Positions 23,925 to 34,586 are shown, numbered from the stretch's first letter. The stretch is DNA of 64,000 bases from Deinococcus indicus (GCF_002198095.1 NZ_NHMK01000012.1:62001-126000), one strand, 5' to 3'. Numbers and translations are program-made. The notes: generated from the sequence alone by a model not told the origin.

Positions 23925-25412
23925 TCACCGGTGCCCCGCCGCGTCGGCCAGCGCCCGCGCCAGCAGCCCGGCCGCGCGGCGCAGCTGCGGCAGGTCCAGC
24001 CCGCCGTACCCGAGCAGCAGGCCGTTGCGGTCCGCGCCGCCCAGGTAGTACGGGGTCAGGGTCGGCACGAGCACACCCAGCGCCCGCGCGCGCGCACTCA
24101 CGTCGGCGGCGTCCAGCGCCGGGTCGAGTTCCAGGTGGGCGTGCAGCCCGGCTTCCAGGCCCATCAGGCGGGCGTGGGCGCGGCTGCCGCCCAGCGCGCC
24201 GCTCAGGGCCGCGCGGCGGGCCGCGTAGGTCTTGCGCATCCGGCGGATGTGCCTCTCCAGGTGCCCCCCGGTGATCATCAGGGCCAGGGCGCGCTGCACC
24301 GGCCAGCTGGTGTGCGCGTCCAGCCGGCTGCGGACCCGTAGCAGCCGCTCGCGCAGCGGGCGGGGCGCGACCAGATACCCCACCCGCACCGCCGGGGACA
24401 GCACCTTCGAGAAGGTTCCCAGGTACACGACGTGCCCGCCGGTGTCCAGCGACGCCAGGGACGGCAGCGGCGCCGCCCCGTACCGGAACTCGCTGTCGTA
24501 ATCGTCCTCGATGATCAGGGCGTCGTGCGTCTGCGCCCATTCCAGCAGCGCGAGCCGCCTCGGAATGGACAGCCGCACGCCCAGCGGGAACTGGTGGCTG
24601 GGCGTGGTGTACACCAGCAGCGGCGCGTCCGGTCCGCCCGGCAGGGCGTCCAGGCGCAGGCCGTCGTTGTCCACCGGGAGCGGCGTGATCCGCGCGCCCC
24701 GCTCCTGAAAGATCTGCCGCGCCAGCCGGTACCCCGGGTCCTCGAACGCCACGTGATCGCCGGGCGCCAGGACCGCCTGCGCGATCAGGTCTACGCCCTG
24801 CAGCGCCCCGGACGTGATGATCACGTCGTCCGGGTCGCACATGAACCCCCGCGCGCGTTTCAGGTACGCGGCGACCGCGCCGCGCAGGTCCGGGTCGCCC
24901 GCCGGGTCCGCGTAATCGCCGGGCAGCGGCGCGTCCGCCACCGCGCGCCACACGCGCCGCCACTCGCCGCGCGTCAGGGCGTCCGTGTCGGTCTGCCCCA
25001 CCCGGAACGCCAGCAGGTCCGGCGGTCCCGGATGCTCCACCTGCGGTTCCGGCACGTCCCGACGCAACCAGCGGGCGCTGCGGCTGGGCGCCGGGCGGGC
25101 CGGGGCGGGCGCGCGGTCCACGGCGAGGTCCGGCGCGACGAACGTGCCGGACCGGTCCCGGCCGATCAGGAACCCCTCGGCCAGCAGATCCTCGTACGCC
25201 TCGAACACCACGTTCCGGCCGACGCCCAGCGCCAGCGCCAGCGCCCGCGTGGACGGCAGCCGCTGCCCCGGTTCCAGCGTCCCGCCGGACGCCGCCGCCC
25301 GCAGTTGCGCGGCCAGCTGCCGGGCCAGCCCCACGCCGGACGCGCGGTCCAGCGAGAGCGGCAGGTCCACCGGGGCCGGGGCCGGACGGCCGGCAGGGGG
25401 AGAGGCGTCCAT
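23925..25412 (-). CDS. MocR/PdxR-type regulator (GntR HTH fused to aminotransferase fold)
   Basis: The 495-residue protein has an N-terminal GntR winged helix (LPSTRALALALGVGRNVVFEAYE, about 50-75) and a full class I aminotransferase-like domain from about 125. In that domain VIITSGALQGVDLIAQ, LIIEDDYDSEF and the PLP lysine region YLGTFSKVLSPAVRVGY are conserved. Such regulators bind PLP plus an amino acid as effector. It lies just upstream of the importer on the same strand and probably controls it and/or rocD. ATG 25412 was preferred to a GTG one codon earlier. Confidence 0.9.
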   Translation of the reverse strand: MDASPPAGRPAPAPVDLPLSLDRASGVGLARQLAAQLRAAASGGTLEPGQRLPSTRALALALGVGRNVVFEAYEDLLAEGFLIGRDRSGTFVAPDLAVDRAPAPARPAPSRSARWLRRDVPEPQVEHPGPPDLLAFRVGQTDTDALTRGEWRRVWRAVADAPLPGDYADPAGDPDLRGAVAAYLKRARGFMCDPDDVIITSGALQGVDLIAQAVLAPGDHVAFEDPGYRLARQIFQERGARITPLPVDNDGLRLDALPGGPDAPLLVYTTPSHQFPLGVRLSIPRRLALLEWAQTHDALIIEDDYDSEFRYGAAPLPSLASLDTGGHVVYLGTFSKVLSPAVRVGYLVAPRPLRERLLRVRSRLDAHTSWPVQRALALMITGGHLERHIRRMRKTYAARRAALSGALGGSRAHARLMGLEAGLHAHLELDPALDAADVSARARALGVLVPTLTPYYLGGADRNGLLLGYGGLDLPQLRRAAGLLARALADAAGHR

Positions 25413-25475
25413 CACCGCCCATTCTTACCACGCGGCCCTGCCCTCCTCCCTGCCCGCCCGGCCGGGTGCCTGGCT

Positions 25476-25503
25476 TCAGCGGTTCTGCGTCAGCGGTTCT
25501 GCG

Positions 25504-25517
<14 letters not shown>
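25476..25517. repeat. Three tandem 14-base copies ending mmsA
   Basis: TCAGCGGTTCTGCG occurs three times head-to-tail (25476-25489, 25490-25503, 25504-25517). The last copy contains the mmsA stop and the final QNR codons. On the minus strand each unit would read CGCAGAACCGCTGA, so the gene's 3' end has been triplicated. Confidence 0.85.
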
Positions 25518-27012
<1,495 letters not shown>

Positions 27013-27051
27013 TGGGAACTCCTGTGGAGGGGAAGGCGGGGAGGGAGAGCG

Positions 27052-28398
27052 TCAGTCGGCGGCGACGGGCGAGCCGATCATCTGATCGACCAGGGCGAGG
27101 GCTTCCTCGTAGGCGGCGAGGCCCTCGTCGAGTTCCTCGCGGGTGACCACCAGGGGCGGGCAGACCCACAGGAAGTTGAAGCGGCTGTACGCGTATACGT
27201 GGCGGCTCTTGAGGTGCGCGGCGAGGCGGCCCATCTCCGGCGAGGTGCCGTTGAACGGGGCCAGCGGCTCCTTCGTGGCCTTGTCCCGCACGAGTTCCAG
27301 GACGCTGAACAGGCCCTTGTAGCGCACGTCGCCCACGCAGGCGTACCGCGCCTTCATGGCCTCCAGGCGCTGCCCGAGGTAGTCGCCGAGTTCGCGGGTG
27401 TGCTCGAACAGCCCCTCGTCCTCGTAGACCTTCAGGTTGGCGACGGCGGCGGCCAGCGAGACCGGGTGCCCGCTGTACGTCAGGCCGCCCGCCAGGAAGT
27501 GCGTCTCGAAGTACTCCGCGATGGCGTCGCTGACGACAACCGCGCCCAGCGGCATGTACCCGCTGGTCAGGCCCTTGGCGCAGGTGACGATGTCGGGCTT
27601 GATGCCGTAATGCTGCGTGGCGAGCCAGGTGCCGGTCCGGCCGAAGCCGCTCATGACCTCGTCGTCGATCAGGAGGATGCCGTACTTATCGCACAGGGCG
27701 CGCAGTTTCGGGTAGTAGTCGTCGGGCGGGACGAGCAGACCGTTGCTGCCGGTGATGCCCTCGACCATGATCGCGGCGATGGTGTGCGGCCCTTCCATCT
27801 GGATGATCTCCTCGATGTGCGACACGCACTCGCGCCCGCAACTGTCCGGCGTCTTCCCGAACGGGCAGCGGTAGCAGTACGGGTCGAAGGCGCGCACGAT
27901 GCCGGGCACGCCGGGCTCGACCGGCCAGCGCCGGGGGTCGCCGCTGGCGGTCATGCTGCCCATCGTCGCCCCGTGGTAGGAGCGGTAGCGGGTGATGATC
28001 TTGTCGCGCCCGGTGTACAGGCGGGCGATCTTCATGGCGTTCTCGTTCGCCTCGCTGCCGCCCAGCGTGAAGAAGCTCTTGCCCAGGCCCGTCACCTCAC
28101 GCAGTTTCTGCCCCAGCTGCGCGCGGACGTCCGTGGCGAAGCTCGGCCCGGCGAAACACATGGTGTCCACCTGCGCCTTGATGGCGTCCAGCACCGCCGG
28201 ATGCTGATGCCCGACGTTGATGTTGATCAGCTGACTGGAGAAGTCCAGCCACGCGTTGCCGTCGCCGTCGAAGAAGTGGCTGCCCTTCCCACCGGTCATG
28301 TGGATGGGGTTCGTCTGCGTCTGCACGCTCCACGAGAACAGGGTGTGGTCACGGTTCGCCTGGATGATGTCGTGCGTGTCGGGATGCGGGTCGGGCAT
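27052..28398 (-). CDS. Class III omega-aminotransferase, probably beta-alanine:pyruvate
   Basis: PLP enzyme of 448 residues. It shows LININVGHQHPAVLDAI, GGSEANENAMKIAR, SYHGATMGSMTASGDPRRW, DDEVMSGFGRTGTW and the PLP lysine Lys275 in VTCAKGLTSGYMPLGA. Position between PucR and mmsA points to beta-alanine to malonate semialdehyde. A CxxC-x8-C-x3-C cluster (Cys175, 178, 187, 191) follows the SYHG region and could bind a metal. ATG 28398 was chosen because GGAGG lies 8 bases upstream. Confidence 0.88.
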   Translation of the reverse strand: MPDPHPDTHDIIQANRDHTLFSWSVQTQTNPIHMTGGKGSHFFDGDGNAWLDFSSQLININVGHQHPAVLDAIKAQVDTMCFAGPSFATDVRAQLGQKLREVTGLGKSFFTLGGSEANENAMKIARLYTGRDKIITRYRSYHGATMGSMTASGDPRRWPVEPGVPGIVRAFDPYCYRCPFGKTPDSCGRECVSHIEEIIQMEGPHTIAAIMVEGITGSNGLLVPPDDYYPKLRALCDKYGILLIDDEVMSGFGRTGTWLATQHYGIKPDIVTCAKGLTSGYMPLGAVVVSDAIAEYFETHFLAGGLTYSGHPVSLAAAVANLKVYEDEGLFEHTRELGDYLGQRLEAMKARYACVGDVRYKGLFSVLELVRDKATKEPLAPFNGTSPEMGRLAAHLKSRHVYAYSRFNFLWVCPPLVVTREELDEGLAAYEEALALVDQMIGSPVAAD

Positions 28399-28487
28399 GG
28401 GCGAAACCTCCAAAAATGACAGGGTGAACCCGGCAGTGTGCAGGGCGCAGACTTCAGAAAGAAAAGCGGAAACCGAACGTTACCCGA

Positions 28488-28517
28488 AGTGTAGTTTTTT
28501 GCGTGCCAGCGCGGCAA
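28488..28517 (-). promoter_or_regulatory. Promoter of the aminotransferase-mmsA pair
   Basis: On the minus strand, TTGCCG (28517-28512), an 18-base spacer and TACACT (28493-28488) lie about 90 bases upstream of the aminotransferase ATG, in an A/T-richer patch. The pair may thus be transcribed separately from the regulator upstream. Confidence 0.5.
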
Positions 28518-28542
28518 GAGACAGTCTGTCCAGTCGCACCGC

Positions 28543-29283
28543 CTACGTCCGTTCGGCGGCGTTGAGCGCCTCGCCCGCCTCGCTGCGCGTCAGCTCCAGC
28601 GCCAGATGCAGGCCCAGCTGCCGGCGGGGTTCGTCCAGGTCGGGCAGCATGGCGCGCAGCTGCTCCAGGCGGTAGTACACCGTCTGGCGGCGCACGCCCA
28701 GCCGCCGGGCCGTCTCGGCCATGTTGAAGTTCGTGGTCAGCAGGGCGTCCAGCGTGCCCAGCAGCGTCGAGCGGGGCCGGGCAGGCAGGTTCAGCAGCGG
28801 GCCCAGTTGCGCGCGCAGGAACGCCACGCTGCGCCCCGTCTCGGCCAGCGCGTCCAGCAGCGGCGCGAGGCTCGGATCGAGCGCCGGGCCGCCGTGATTC
28901 AGGATGCGGGCATGCGCCGCGCGGGTCAGCGCCGCGAAACTCACCTCGGAGCGGAACACGATCAGCGGCAGCCCGTGCAGGCGCGACGCGCCCAGCAGCG
29001 CGGGCGGCACGTCGCGGAACACCTGCACGAGTTCCAGCGCCAGCCCGTGCGCGCCCCGCTGCGCCAGCGACGCCACGAAGCCCTCCAGTTCGCCGTCGTT
29101 CATGCGGGCCAGCAGCGACCCGGTCGAGAGGAGCAGTTCCCCACCCGTGAGGAACCGTGCGGCGTCCGCCACCTCCGACACATGCACCCACGTGACGGGC
29201 TGCGTCAGGTGCGCGTGCCCGCTCACGACCTCCGCGCCCGCGAACGCCGGAAGCGTCAACAGTTCCGCCAGCGTCGGCAACAT
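28543..29283 (-). CDS. PucR-family transcriptional regulator
   Basis: The 246-residue protein has an N-terminal PucR domain (LPTLAELLTLPAFAGAEVV, VTWVHVSEVADAARFLTGGE) and a C-terminal PucR-type HTH (TNFNMAETARRLGVRRQTVYYR, followed by LEQL). It lacks the GGDEF-like middle domain found in longer members. PucR proteins control purine and pyrimidine catabolism, matching its neighbours. The start was set at ATG 29283, where family homology begins and GGAGG lies 6 bases upstream; in-frame ATGs at 29310 and 29331 are possible. Confidence 0.88.
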   Translation of the reverse strand: MLPTLAELLTLPAFAGAEVVSGHAHLTQPVTWVHVSEVADAARFLTGGELLLSTGSLLARMNDGELEGFVASLAQRGAHGLALELVQVFRDVPPALLGASRLHGLPLIVFRSEVSFAALTRAAHARILNHGGPALDPSLAPLLDALAETGRSVAFLRAQLGPLLNLPARPRSTLLGTLDALLTTNFNMAETARRLGVRRQTVYYRLEQLRAMLPDLDEPRRQLGLHLALELTRSEAGEALNAAERT

Positions 29284-29335
29284 CGGATCCTCCAGTCGAA
29301 CAGGGGTCATGGTGACTTCAGTGTGCGCCATCTTG

Positions 29336-29376
29336 CCCTCTCCCCTTGTGGGAGAGGGAGGGAGGCGCGGAGCGCC
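29336..29376. repeat. REP-like double hairpin
   Basis: CCCTCTCCC/GGGAGAGGG (29336-29358, 5-base loop) is followed by GGCGC-GGA-GCGCC (29364-29376). Similar G/C-only stems are seen at 1571-1614. It lies between the carbamoylase stop and the PucR gene and may act as a terminator or a mobile palindromic unit. Confidence 0.5.
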
Positions 29377-29435
29377 GGAAGGGTGAGGGGGCGCCCGCTC
29401 GACTCTGTCTGATCTGGCCTCGCCCGAGTCTCATA

Positions 29436-30674
29436 TCAGATCCCTTTCGCGATCCAGTCCATCGTGCGGCTCGTCAGTTCGTCCAGGGCCTGCACGCTCA
29501 GGGCGAGGTGGTCCTCGCGGGTGTCCTCGATCCTGTTGTGGCTGATGCCGCGCAGGCTCTGCACGAACAGCATGACGGTGGGGATGCCCGCGCGGGCGAC
29601 CTCGGCGGCGTCGTGCAGGGGCCCGCTGGGGAGGCGGTGCGCGGCAGGCGTGACGGTCAGGATGCTGGCCTCGGCGGCGTCGATCAGCATCGGGTGGAAG
29701 GGGATGGGTTCGATGTTCCAGAGATACCCGAAGGTGACGGTGCAGCCCGAGTCCTGCGCGAACTGCGTGGCGGCGTCCTGCGCGTCCTGCCACATGGCGG
29801 CGAGCTTGTCGGCGTCGAGGTGGCGCTGGTCGAGGGTGAGTTCGCAGGTCTCGACGACGCTGGTGACGATGCCGGGCAGGGTCTTGACGCTGCCAACCGT
29901 GCACACGCCCCCGTGCCGCGCGGCGATGTCGTAGATGGCCTGCCCGAAGCGTCCGGCAGCGAGGAAGGCGTCGCGGCGGACGTTCATGGGCGTGCTGCCG
30001 CTGTGCGCGGCCTGCCCGTGGAACGTGATGGTGTGCCGTTCGACGCCGACCGTGCCGAGCACCGCCCCGAGGGGTAGGTCGAGTCCTTCGAGGACGGGGC
30101 CCTGTTCGATGTGCAGTTCGAGGTACGCGGCGGCGTCCCTCAGTTCCGCGCGGGCGTCCGGGGCGTCCGCGAGGGTGATGCCGACGCGGCTCAGGGCGTC
30201 TTCGAGGCTCACGCCGTCGCGGTCTTTCAGTTTGCGCATCTCGGTCACGTCGAGGTTACCCCCGGCGGCGCTGGACCCGTACAGGCTGCGGCCGAAGCGG
30301 GCACCTTCCTCGTCGGCCCAGTCCACCAGTTTCAGCGTGACGGGCGGCCGCCCGGCGTACTGCTCGTTCACGCGCCGCAGGACCTCCAGGCCCGCCAGGA
30401 CGTTCAGGCAGCCGTCCAGCCACCCGCCGTTCGGGACAGAGTCGAGGTGCCCGCCGATCAGCAGGGCGCGGTCGCTCTCGCCGGGCAGGGTCGCCCACCA
30501 GTTCCCGGCGGCGTCCATGTGCTGCGTGACGGGCAGCGCGTCCAGCCGCTCCTTCAGGAACGCGCGGGCGGCGACCCAGGTGTCCGTGAACGCCACCCGC
30601 TGCGCGCCGTGCTCGTCCCCGGTCAATTCACGCAGGGCTTTCAGTTCGTCGATGGTTCGTTGAGGATCAAGCAT
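29436..30674 (-). CDS. N-carbamoyl-beta-alanine amidohydrolase (beta-ureidopropionase, M20 family)
   Basis: Third step of reductive pyrimidine breakdown, releasing beta-alanine, CO2 and ammonia. The 412-residue protein has the metal motifs IGGHLDSVPNGGWLDGCLNV, DWADEEGARFGRS and LELHIEQGPVLE, and HSGSTPMNVRRDAFLA. It is paralogous to AllC at 14677. Pyrimidine context decides the substrate, and other N-carbamoyl amino acids cannot be excluded. ATG 30674 has GAAGGAGA upstream; the frame continues to 30746 through the inverted repeat. Confidence 0.87.
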   Translation of the reverse strand: MLDPQRTIDELKALRELTGDEHGAQRVAFTDTWVAARAFLKERLDALPVTQHMDAAGNWWATLPGESDRALLIGGHLDSVPNGGWLDGCLNVLAGLEVLRRVNEQYAGRPPVTLKLVDWADEEGARFGRSLYGSSAAGGNLDVTEMRKLKDRDGVSLEDALSRVGITLADAPDARAELRDAAAYLELHIEQGPVLEGLDLPLGAVLGTVGVERHTITFHGQAAHSGSTPMNVRRDAFLAAGRFGQAIYDIAARHGGVCTVGSVKTLPGIVTSVVETCELTLDQRHLDADKLAAMWQDAQDAATQFAQDSGCTVTFGYLWNIEPIPFHPMLIDAAEASILTVTPAAHRLPSGPLHDAAEVARAGIPTVMLFVQSLRGISHNRIEDTREDHLALSVQALDELTSRTMDWIAKGI

Positions 30675-30695
30675 GAGTCTCCTTCGGAGACAGTC

Positions 30696-30751
30696 GATGG
30701 TTGAAAGTCGATGGTGAAAGGAAAATCCCAGTCCATCAACTTTCAACCATC
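30696..30751. repeat. 19-bp inverted repeat between carbamoylase and ABC binding-protein genes
   Basis: GATGGTTGAAAGTCGATGG (30696-30714) pairs with CCATCAACTTTCAACCATC (30733-30751) with one mismatch and an 18-base loop. It occupies almost the whole gap between the binding-protein stop (30758) and the carbamoylase start (30674). It could be an intra-operon attenuator, a processing site or a dispersed palindrome. Confidence 0.75.
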
Positions 30752-30757
30752 AACCAT

Positions 30758-31819
30758 CTACTTCTTCCCGGTGGCTTTTTCCCACACCTTGTACGTGACG
30801 GCGGCGGGGGCCGGGTCGGCTTTCAGGATGCCGAGGCTCTTGAGCAGCGTGACGTTGGCCTTGTACGTGGCGGGGTCGAGGTACCCGGCGCGGCCTTTCA
30901 GGGTGGGGCCGGCGTTGTACAGCTTGGCGACTTCGGCCATCTGCCAGGTCTGGTGGCTCGCGGCGCTGGAGCGCGTGCCTGACCCCTTGCAGGTGTTGCC
31001 GCAGTTCACGAGAACGGTCTGCACGGCTTCCTTCTGGTTCTTCACGGCGTAGTTCCAGCCTTTCAGGGTGGCGCGCACGAGTTTGGCCGCGATGTCCTCG
31101 CCGCTCTGGCCGCTGCCCTTGAAGTTCTTGTTCGCCAGGGTGCGTTCGGTGGTGAAGATCAGGTCCTCAAGGAGGTTGATGCCGTAGTCGCTGGCGTTGA
31201 AGATCTGGAGTTTGTCGAGCGGGTAGCCCAGCCCGACGATCTGGTTGACCTCGTTGTAGGTCATGGCGGACACCAGATCGACCTTGTCGGGGAAGACGAT
31301 GCTGGGATCGAAGGGGTACGTGACGGCCTGCACGCTGGGGTTGCTGACCGAGGAGTCGAGGCTGGTGGTCAGGCCGTACTTCTTCAGGAGGGCCACGGCG
31401 GGGTACTCGTTCCCGCTGGGCCACACGCCCACGCGCTTGCCCTTGAAGTCGGCGGGGGTCTTGATGCCGCTGCTTTTCAGGGACACGAGGGTGTAGCCGC
31501 TCTTCTGGAACAGCTGCGCGATGTGCACGACCGGGATGCCCTGCTGCCGGGCGGTCAGCAGGTCGGTGATCCAGGTGGTACCGAAGTCGGCGGTGCCGGT
31601 GGCGACGGTCTGAATGGGGCTCTGGTCGCCGGTCGGGAGGAACTGCACGTCCAGCCCTTCGGCTTTGTAGTAGCCCTTGGCCTGCGCGACGAAGAACCCG
31701 GCGAACTGCGCCTGCGGGAACCACTTGAGCTGCACCTTGACGGGCACGAGTTTCTGCGCGGAGGCGCTGGAGGCGGCGGTCAGGAGCAGGGCGGCCAGGA
31801 TCAGGGTGCTGCGTTTCAT
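30758..31819 (-). CDS. ABC transporter substrate-binding protein (NMT1/THI5-like)
   Basis: The 353-residue exported protein has a signal peptide (MKRSTLILAALLLTAASSAS, cut near SAQK). It belongs to the NMT1/THI5-like family: VQLKWFPQAQFAGFFVAQAKGYY is the family hallmark, followed by GTADFGTTWITDLL and VGVWPSGNEYP. Members bind pyrimidine precursors, riboflavin or similar heterocycles. Here a pyrimidine, hydantoin or ureide is likely from context. ATG 31819 is fixed by the signal sequence. Confidence 0.9.
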   Translation of the reverse strand: MKRSTLILAALLLTAASSASAQKLVPVKVQLKWFPQAQFAGFFVAQAKGYYKAEGLDVQFLPTGDQSPIQTVATGTADFGTTWITDLLTARQQGIPVVHIAQLFQKSGYTLVSLKSSGIKTPADFKGKRVGVWPSGNEYPAVALLKKYGLTTSLDSSVSNPSVQAVTYPFDPSIVFPDKVDLVSAMTYNEVNQIVGLGYPLDKLQIFNASDYGINLLEDLIFTTERTLANKNFKGSGQSGEDIAAKLVRATLKGWNYAVKNQKEAVQTVLVNCGNTCKGSGTRSSAASHQTWQMAEVAKLYNAGPTLKGRAGYLDPATYKANVTLLKSLGILKADPAPAAVTYKVWEKATGKK

Positions 31820-31866
31820 GGGAACCTCCGGGGAGTGGGGAGCGCGTTCGGGTGAAACGGGGTCGG

Positions 31867-32829
31867 TCAGGAGCGGCGGGGCAGCAGCCGCGCCTCGGCG
31901 GCGCTGACAAGCGCGAAGAAGGCAATCCCGGCAATGCTGGCGAGCACGATGGCGGCCCAGACGACGTCCAGTCCGAAGCGGCCCACCTCGATCTGGATGC
32001 GGAAGCCCAGGCCGTGCCCGTTCGTGCCGAAGAACTCGGCGACGATGGCGGAGATCAGGGCCAGGGTGCTGGCGACTTTCAGGGCGCCGAACACGAACGG
32101 CAGCGCGCCGGGCACGCGGACGTCCCGGAAGGTCTGCGTGGGCGTGGCGGCGTAGGTGTGCATCAGGTCCAGGTGCAGCCGCGAGGCGCTCTGCAGGCCG
32201 CGCACGGCGCCCACCACGACGGGAAACAGGACGGTAACGGCCACGACGACCGTCTTGCTGGGCCAGTCCAGCCCGACGGCTTTCACGATGACGGGTGCGA
32301 GCGCCACGATGGGAATCGAGGAGAACAGCGCGGCGTACGGCAGCAGCCCGCGTTCCAGAAAGCGGAAGCGCACGACGAGCAGCGCCAGCGCCAGCCCCAG
32401 CACCGTGCCCGCCAGGAAGCCCAGCAGCGCCTCCAGCACGAAGGTGGTGTACGTGTCCTGTAGCAGCACGCTGCGGGCGGTCCACAGGGCGCTCAGCACG
32501 CGGCCCGGCGTAGGAATCAGTCCGGCGGGGACGGCGTAGGCGCGCAGCAGCGCCTCGGTGCCCAGCACCGCCAGGAGCAGCGTGAACGCGGCGGGCAGCG
32601 TGCGGGCCGCGCGGGACTCGCCCTGCGCCGCGCCGCGCACACCGAAGGCGCCCACGGCCAGCAGGGCGAGGATGCCCGCCAGCCACGCCCGCGCGTCCGG
32701 GGGCGTGCCCTCGCCGGGCGTGGGGAGGGTCAGCGCGGCGAGCAGCAGGCCCCCCACGCCGATCAGCAGCGCGGCAGCGGTCAGCAGCGTCCCGCCGGGC
32801 CGGGCGGCGAGGGTGCGCGCGGGCGTCAT
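31867..32829 (-). CDS. ABC transporter permease (SsuC/ThiX-like), second of a pair
   Basis: A 320-residue membrane protein. Two or three N-terminal hydrophobic segments precede the BPD_transp_1 core (LLQDTYTTFVLEALLGFLAG, SIPIVALAPVIVKAVGL, VRGLQSASRLHLDLMHTYAA as the EAA-type loop). It is longer at the N-terminus than its partner at 32826. ATG 32829 overlaps the upstream permease stop in ATGA and has GGAG before it; ATG 32841 is an alternative. Confidence 0.88.
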   Translation of the reverse strand: MTPARTLAARPGGTLLTAAALLIGVGGLLLAALTLPTPGEGTPPDARAWLAGILALLAVGAFGVRGAAQGESRAARTLPAAFTLLLAVLGTEALLRAYAVPAGLIPTPGRVLSALWTARSVLLQDTYTTFVLEALLGFLAGTVLGLALALLVVRFRFLERGLLPYAALFSSIPIVALAPVIVKAVGLDWPSKTVVVAVTVLFPVVVGAVRGLQSASRLHLDLMHTYAATPTQTFRDVRVPGALPFVFGALKVASTLALISAIVAEFFGTNGHGLGFRIQIEVGRFGLDVVWAAIVLASIAGIAFFALVSAAEARLLPRRS

Positions 32830-33698
32830 CGTCTGCTCCATGGCGTCACCCACCTCTCCAGCGCGTTCACCAGGGCGACCAGCGTCACGCCCAGCACCGC
32901 GCCGTAGCCCATGATCACCCACAGGGCCACCGTGTCACTGGCCCGCGAGTTCTCGGCGAGCATCTTGCCCAGCCCGGAGAACGAGATGGTGCTGATCTCC
33001 GCGACGATGCTGCCCACCAGCGCGGACGTCACCGCCACCTTCAGCGCCGTGAACAGGTGCGGGAGGCTGGCCGGGAAGCGCAGCAGCCGGTACGTCTGCG
33101 CGGAAGAAGCATGGTAGGTGCGCATCAGGTCCAGGTGCAACGGATCGGCGCTGCGCAGGCCGCGGCTCATGCCGACCGCGACTGGGAAGAACGCGATGTA
33201 CGCCGCGATGATCGCCTTCGGCAGGAAGCCCTGCACGCCGTACTGCCCGAGCAGCACCGCCAGCATGGGCGCGATCGCCACGACGGGCACCGTCTGCGAC
33301 GCGACCAGCCACGGCAGCGTGGCCCGCTCGAAGGCCTGGCTGGCGACGAGCAGCAGCGCCAGCCCGATCCCGGTCACGGTCGCCAGCAGCAGGCCCAGCA
33401 GCGTCTCCCCGGCGGTGACGCCCACGTTGTACGGCAGCGCCAGTGGCGACGTGACCGGCGTACTCAGGCGCACGAAGCCCTGCGCGAGCTGCGCCGGGGC
33501 GGGCACCACCGGGTTGCGCAACTGCGAGGCGCAGGCCAGCGCCGTCCGGCAGTCCAGTTCCGCGCCGCTCGCCAGGGTCCGCCCCGCCGGGCCGACGTTC
33601 GCGGCGAGCATCAGCGGCCAGTACAGCGCCGCCGCGATCAACGCCACGATCAGCATCGGGCCCAGACCCGCCACGCGTGAGGGCCGCAGGGCGGTCAC
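32826..33698 (-). CDS. ABC transporter permease (SsuC/ThiX-like), first of a pair
   Basis: A 290-residue membrane protein with an N-terminal segment (MLIVALIAAALYWPLMLAAN), then an external stretch with two cysteines, then the transport core ETLLGLLLATVTGIGLALLL, ASQTVPVVAIAPML and MSRGLRSADPLHLDLMRTYH. Together with the permease downstream it would form a heterodimeric channel with the ATPase at 33712. It starts at GTG 33698 with GGGGGAGG upstream, 13 bases after the ATPase stop. Confidence 0.9.
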   Translation of the reverse strand: MTALRPSRVAGLGPMLIVALIAAALYWPLMLAANVGPAGRTLASGAELDCRTALACASQLRNPVVPAPAQLAQGFVRLSTPVTSPLALPYNVGVTAGETLLGLLLATVTGIGLALLLVASQAFERATLPWLVASQTVPVVAIAPMLAVLLGQYGVQGFLPKAIIAAYIAFFPVAVGMSRGLRSADPLHLDLMRTYHASSAQTYRLLRFPASLPHLFTALKVAVTSALVGSIVAEISTISFSGLGKMLAENSRASDTVALWVIMGYGAVLGVTLVALVNALERWVTPWSRR

Positions 33699-33711
33699 GG
33701 CCTCCCCCCGC

Positions 33712-34524
33712 TCACGCGTGTCCCTTCTTGAGCAGTTCGCGGATCTCGGTGGCGAGCGTGAAGAAACGTGGGTCCTCGCGGGTGTCGTCGCTGCGCGGGT
33801 GGGGCAGGTCGATGTCCACGACGCCCTCGATGCGGCCGGGGCGGGCGGTCATGACGACCACGCGGGTACTCAGGAACACCGCTTCCGGGATGGAGTGCGT
33901 CACGAAGATCACGGTCTTGCCCGTCTCGCGCCACAGGCGCAGCAGTTCCAGGTTCAGATGCTCGCGGGTGATCTCGTCGAGCGCGCCGAAGGGTTCGTCC
34001 ATGAACAGCAGCGGCGGGTCGAACGCCAGCGCGCGGGCGATGCTCACGCGCTGCTGCATCCCACCGGACAGCTGCCAGGGGTAGTTCCGCTCGAACTTCT
34101 CCAGACCCACCAGCTTCAGCATCTCGCGCGCCCGCGCTACCCGGTCGCCGGGCACGTTCATGACCTCCAGCGGCAGCAGCACGTTTTTCAGCACCGTGCG
34201 CCACTCCATCAGGGCGGGCGCCTGGAACACGTACCCGTACTGCCGTTCGCGCCGGGCCTCGTCGGCGGGGCGGCCCGCGATGAGCAGTTCCCCGCCGGTG
34301 GGTTGTTCCAGGTCGGCCATCAGGCGCAGCAGGGTGGTCTTCCCGCAGCCGCTCGGGCCGATCAGGCTGATGAACTCGCCCCGCTGGATGCTGAGGTTGG
34401 CGTCTTTCAGCGCGACCGTCTCCCCGCCGGGCACCGGAAAGACCTTCTGCAGGTCGCGGATGGACACGATGGGCGGCTCACCCAGGGTCGGGCTGACCTG
34501 CGGGCTGGGGTTGGTGTACGTCAC
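33712..34524 (-). CDS. ABC transporter ATP-binding protein (SsuB/TauB-like)
   Basis: The 270-residue ATPase has Walker A LIGPSGCGKTTLLR, Q-loop VFQAPALMEWRTV, signature LSGGMQQRVSIARALA, Walker B LLFMDEPFGALDEI and H-loop FVTHSIPEAVFLS. This group pairs with nitrate/sulfonate/pyrimidine-type importers. It starts at GTG 34524, preceded by AAGGAGGAG. It lies 62 bases downstream of the dihydropyrimidinase stop, with a small CCGGA/TCCGG hairpin (34542-34556) in the gap. Confidence 0.92.
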   Translation of the reverse strand: MTYTNPSPQVSPTLGEPPIVSIRDLQKVFPVPGGETVALKDANLSIQRGEFISLIGPSGCGKTTLLRLMADLEQPTGGELLIAGRPADEARRERQYGYVFQAPALMEWRTVLKNVLLPLEVMNVPGDRVARAREMLKLVGLEKFERNYPWQLSGGMQQRVSIARALAFDPPLLFMDEPFGALDEITREHLNLELLRLWRETGKTVIFVTHSIPEAVFLSTRVVVMTARPGRIEGVVDIDLPHPRSDDTREDPRFFTLATEIRELLKKGHA

Positions 34525-34586
34525 GTCTCCTCCTTGGACCTCCGGACCCTGTCCGGTTCAGCGTGCCTGGAACCCTCTGCCCGCTC

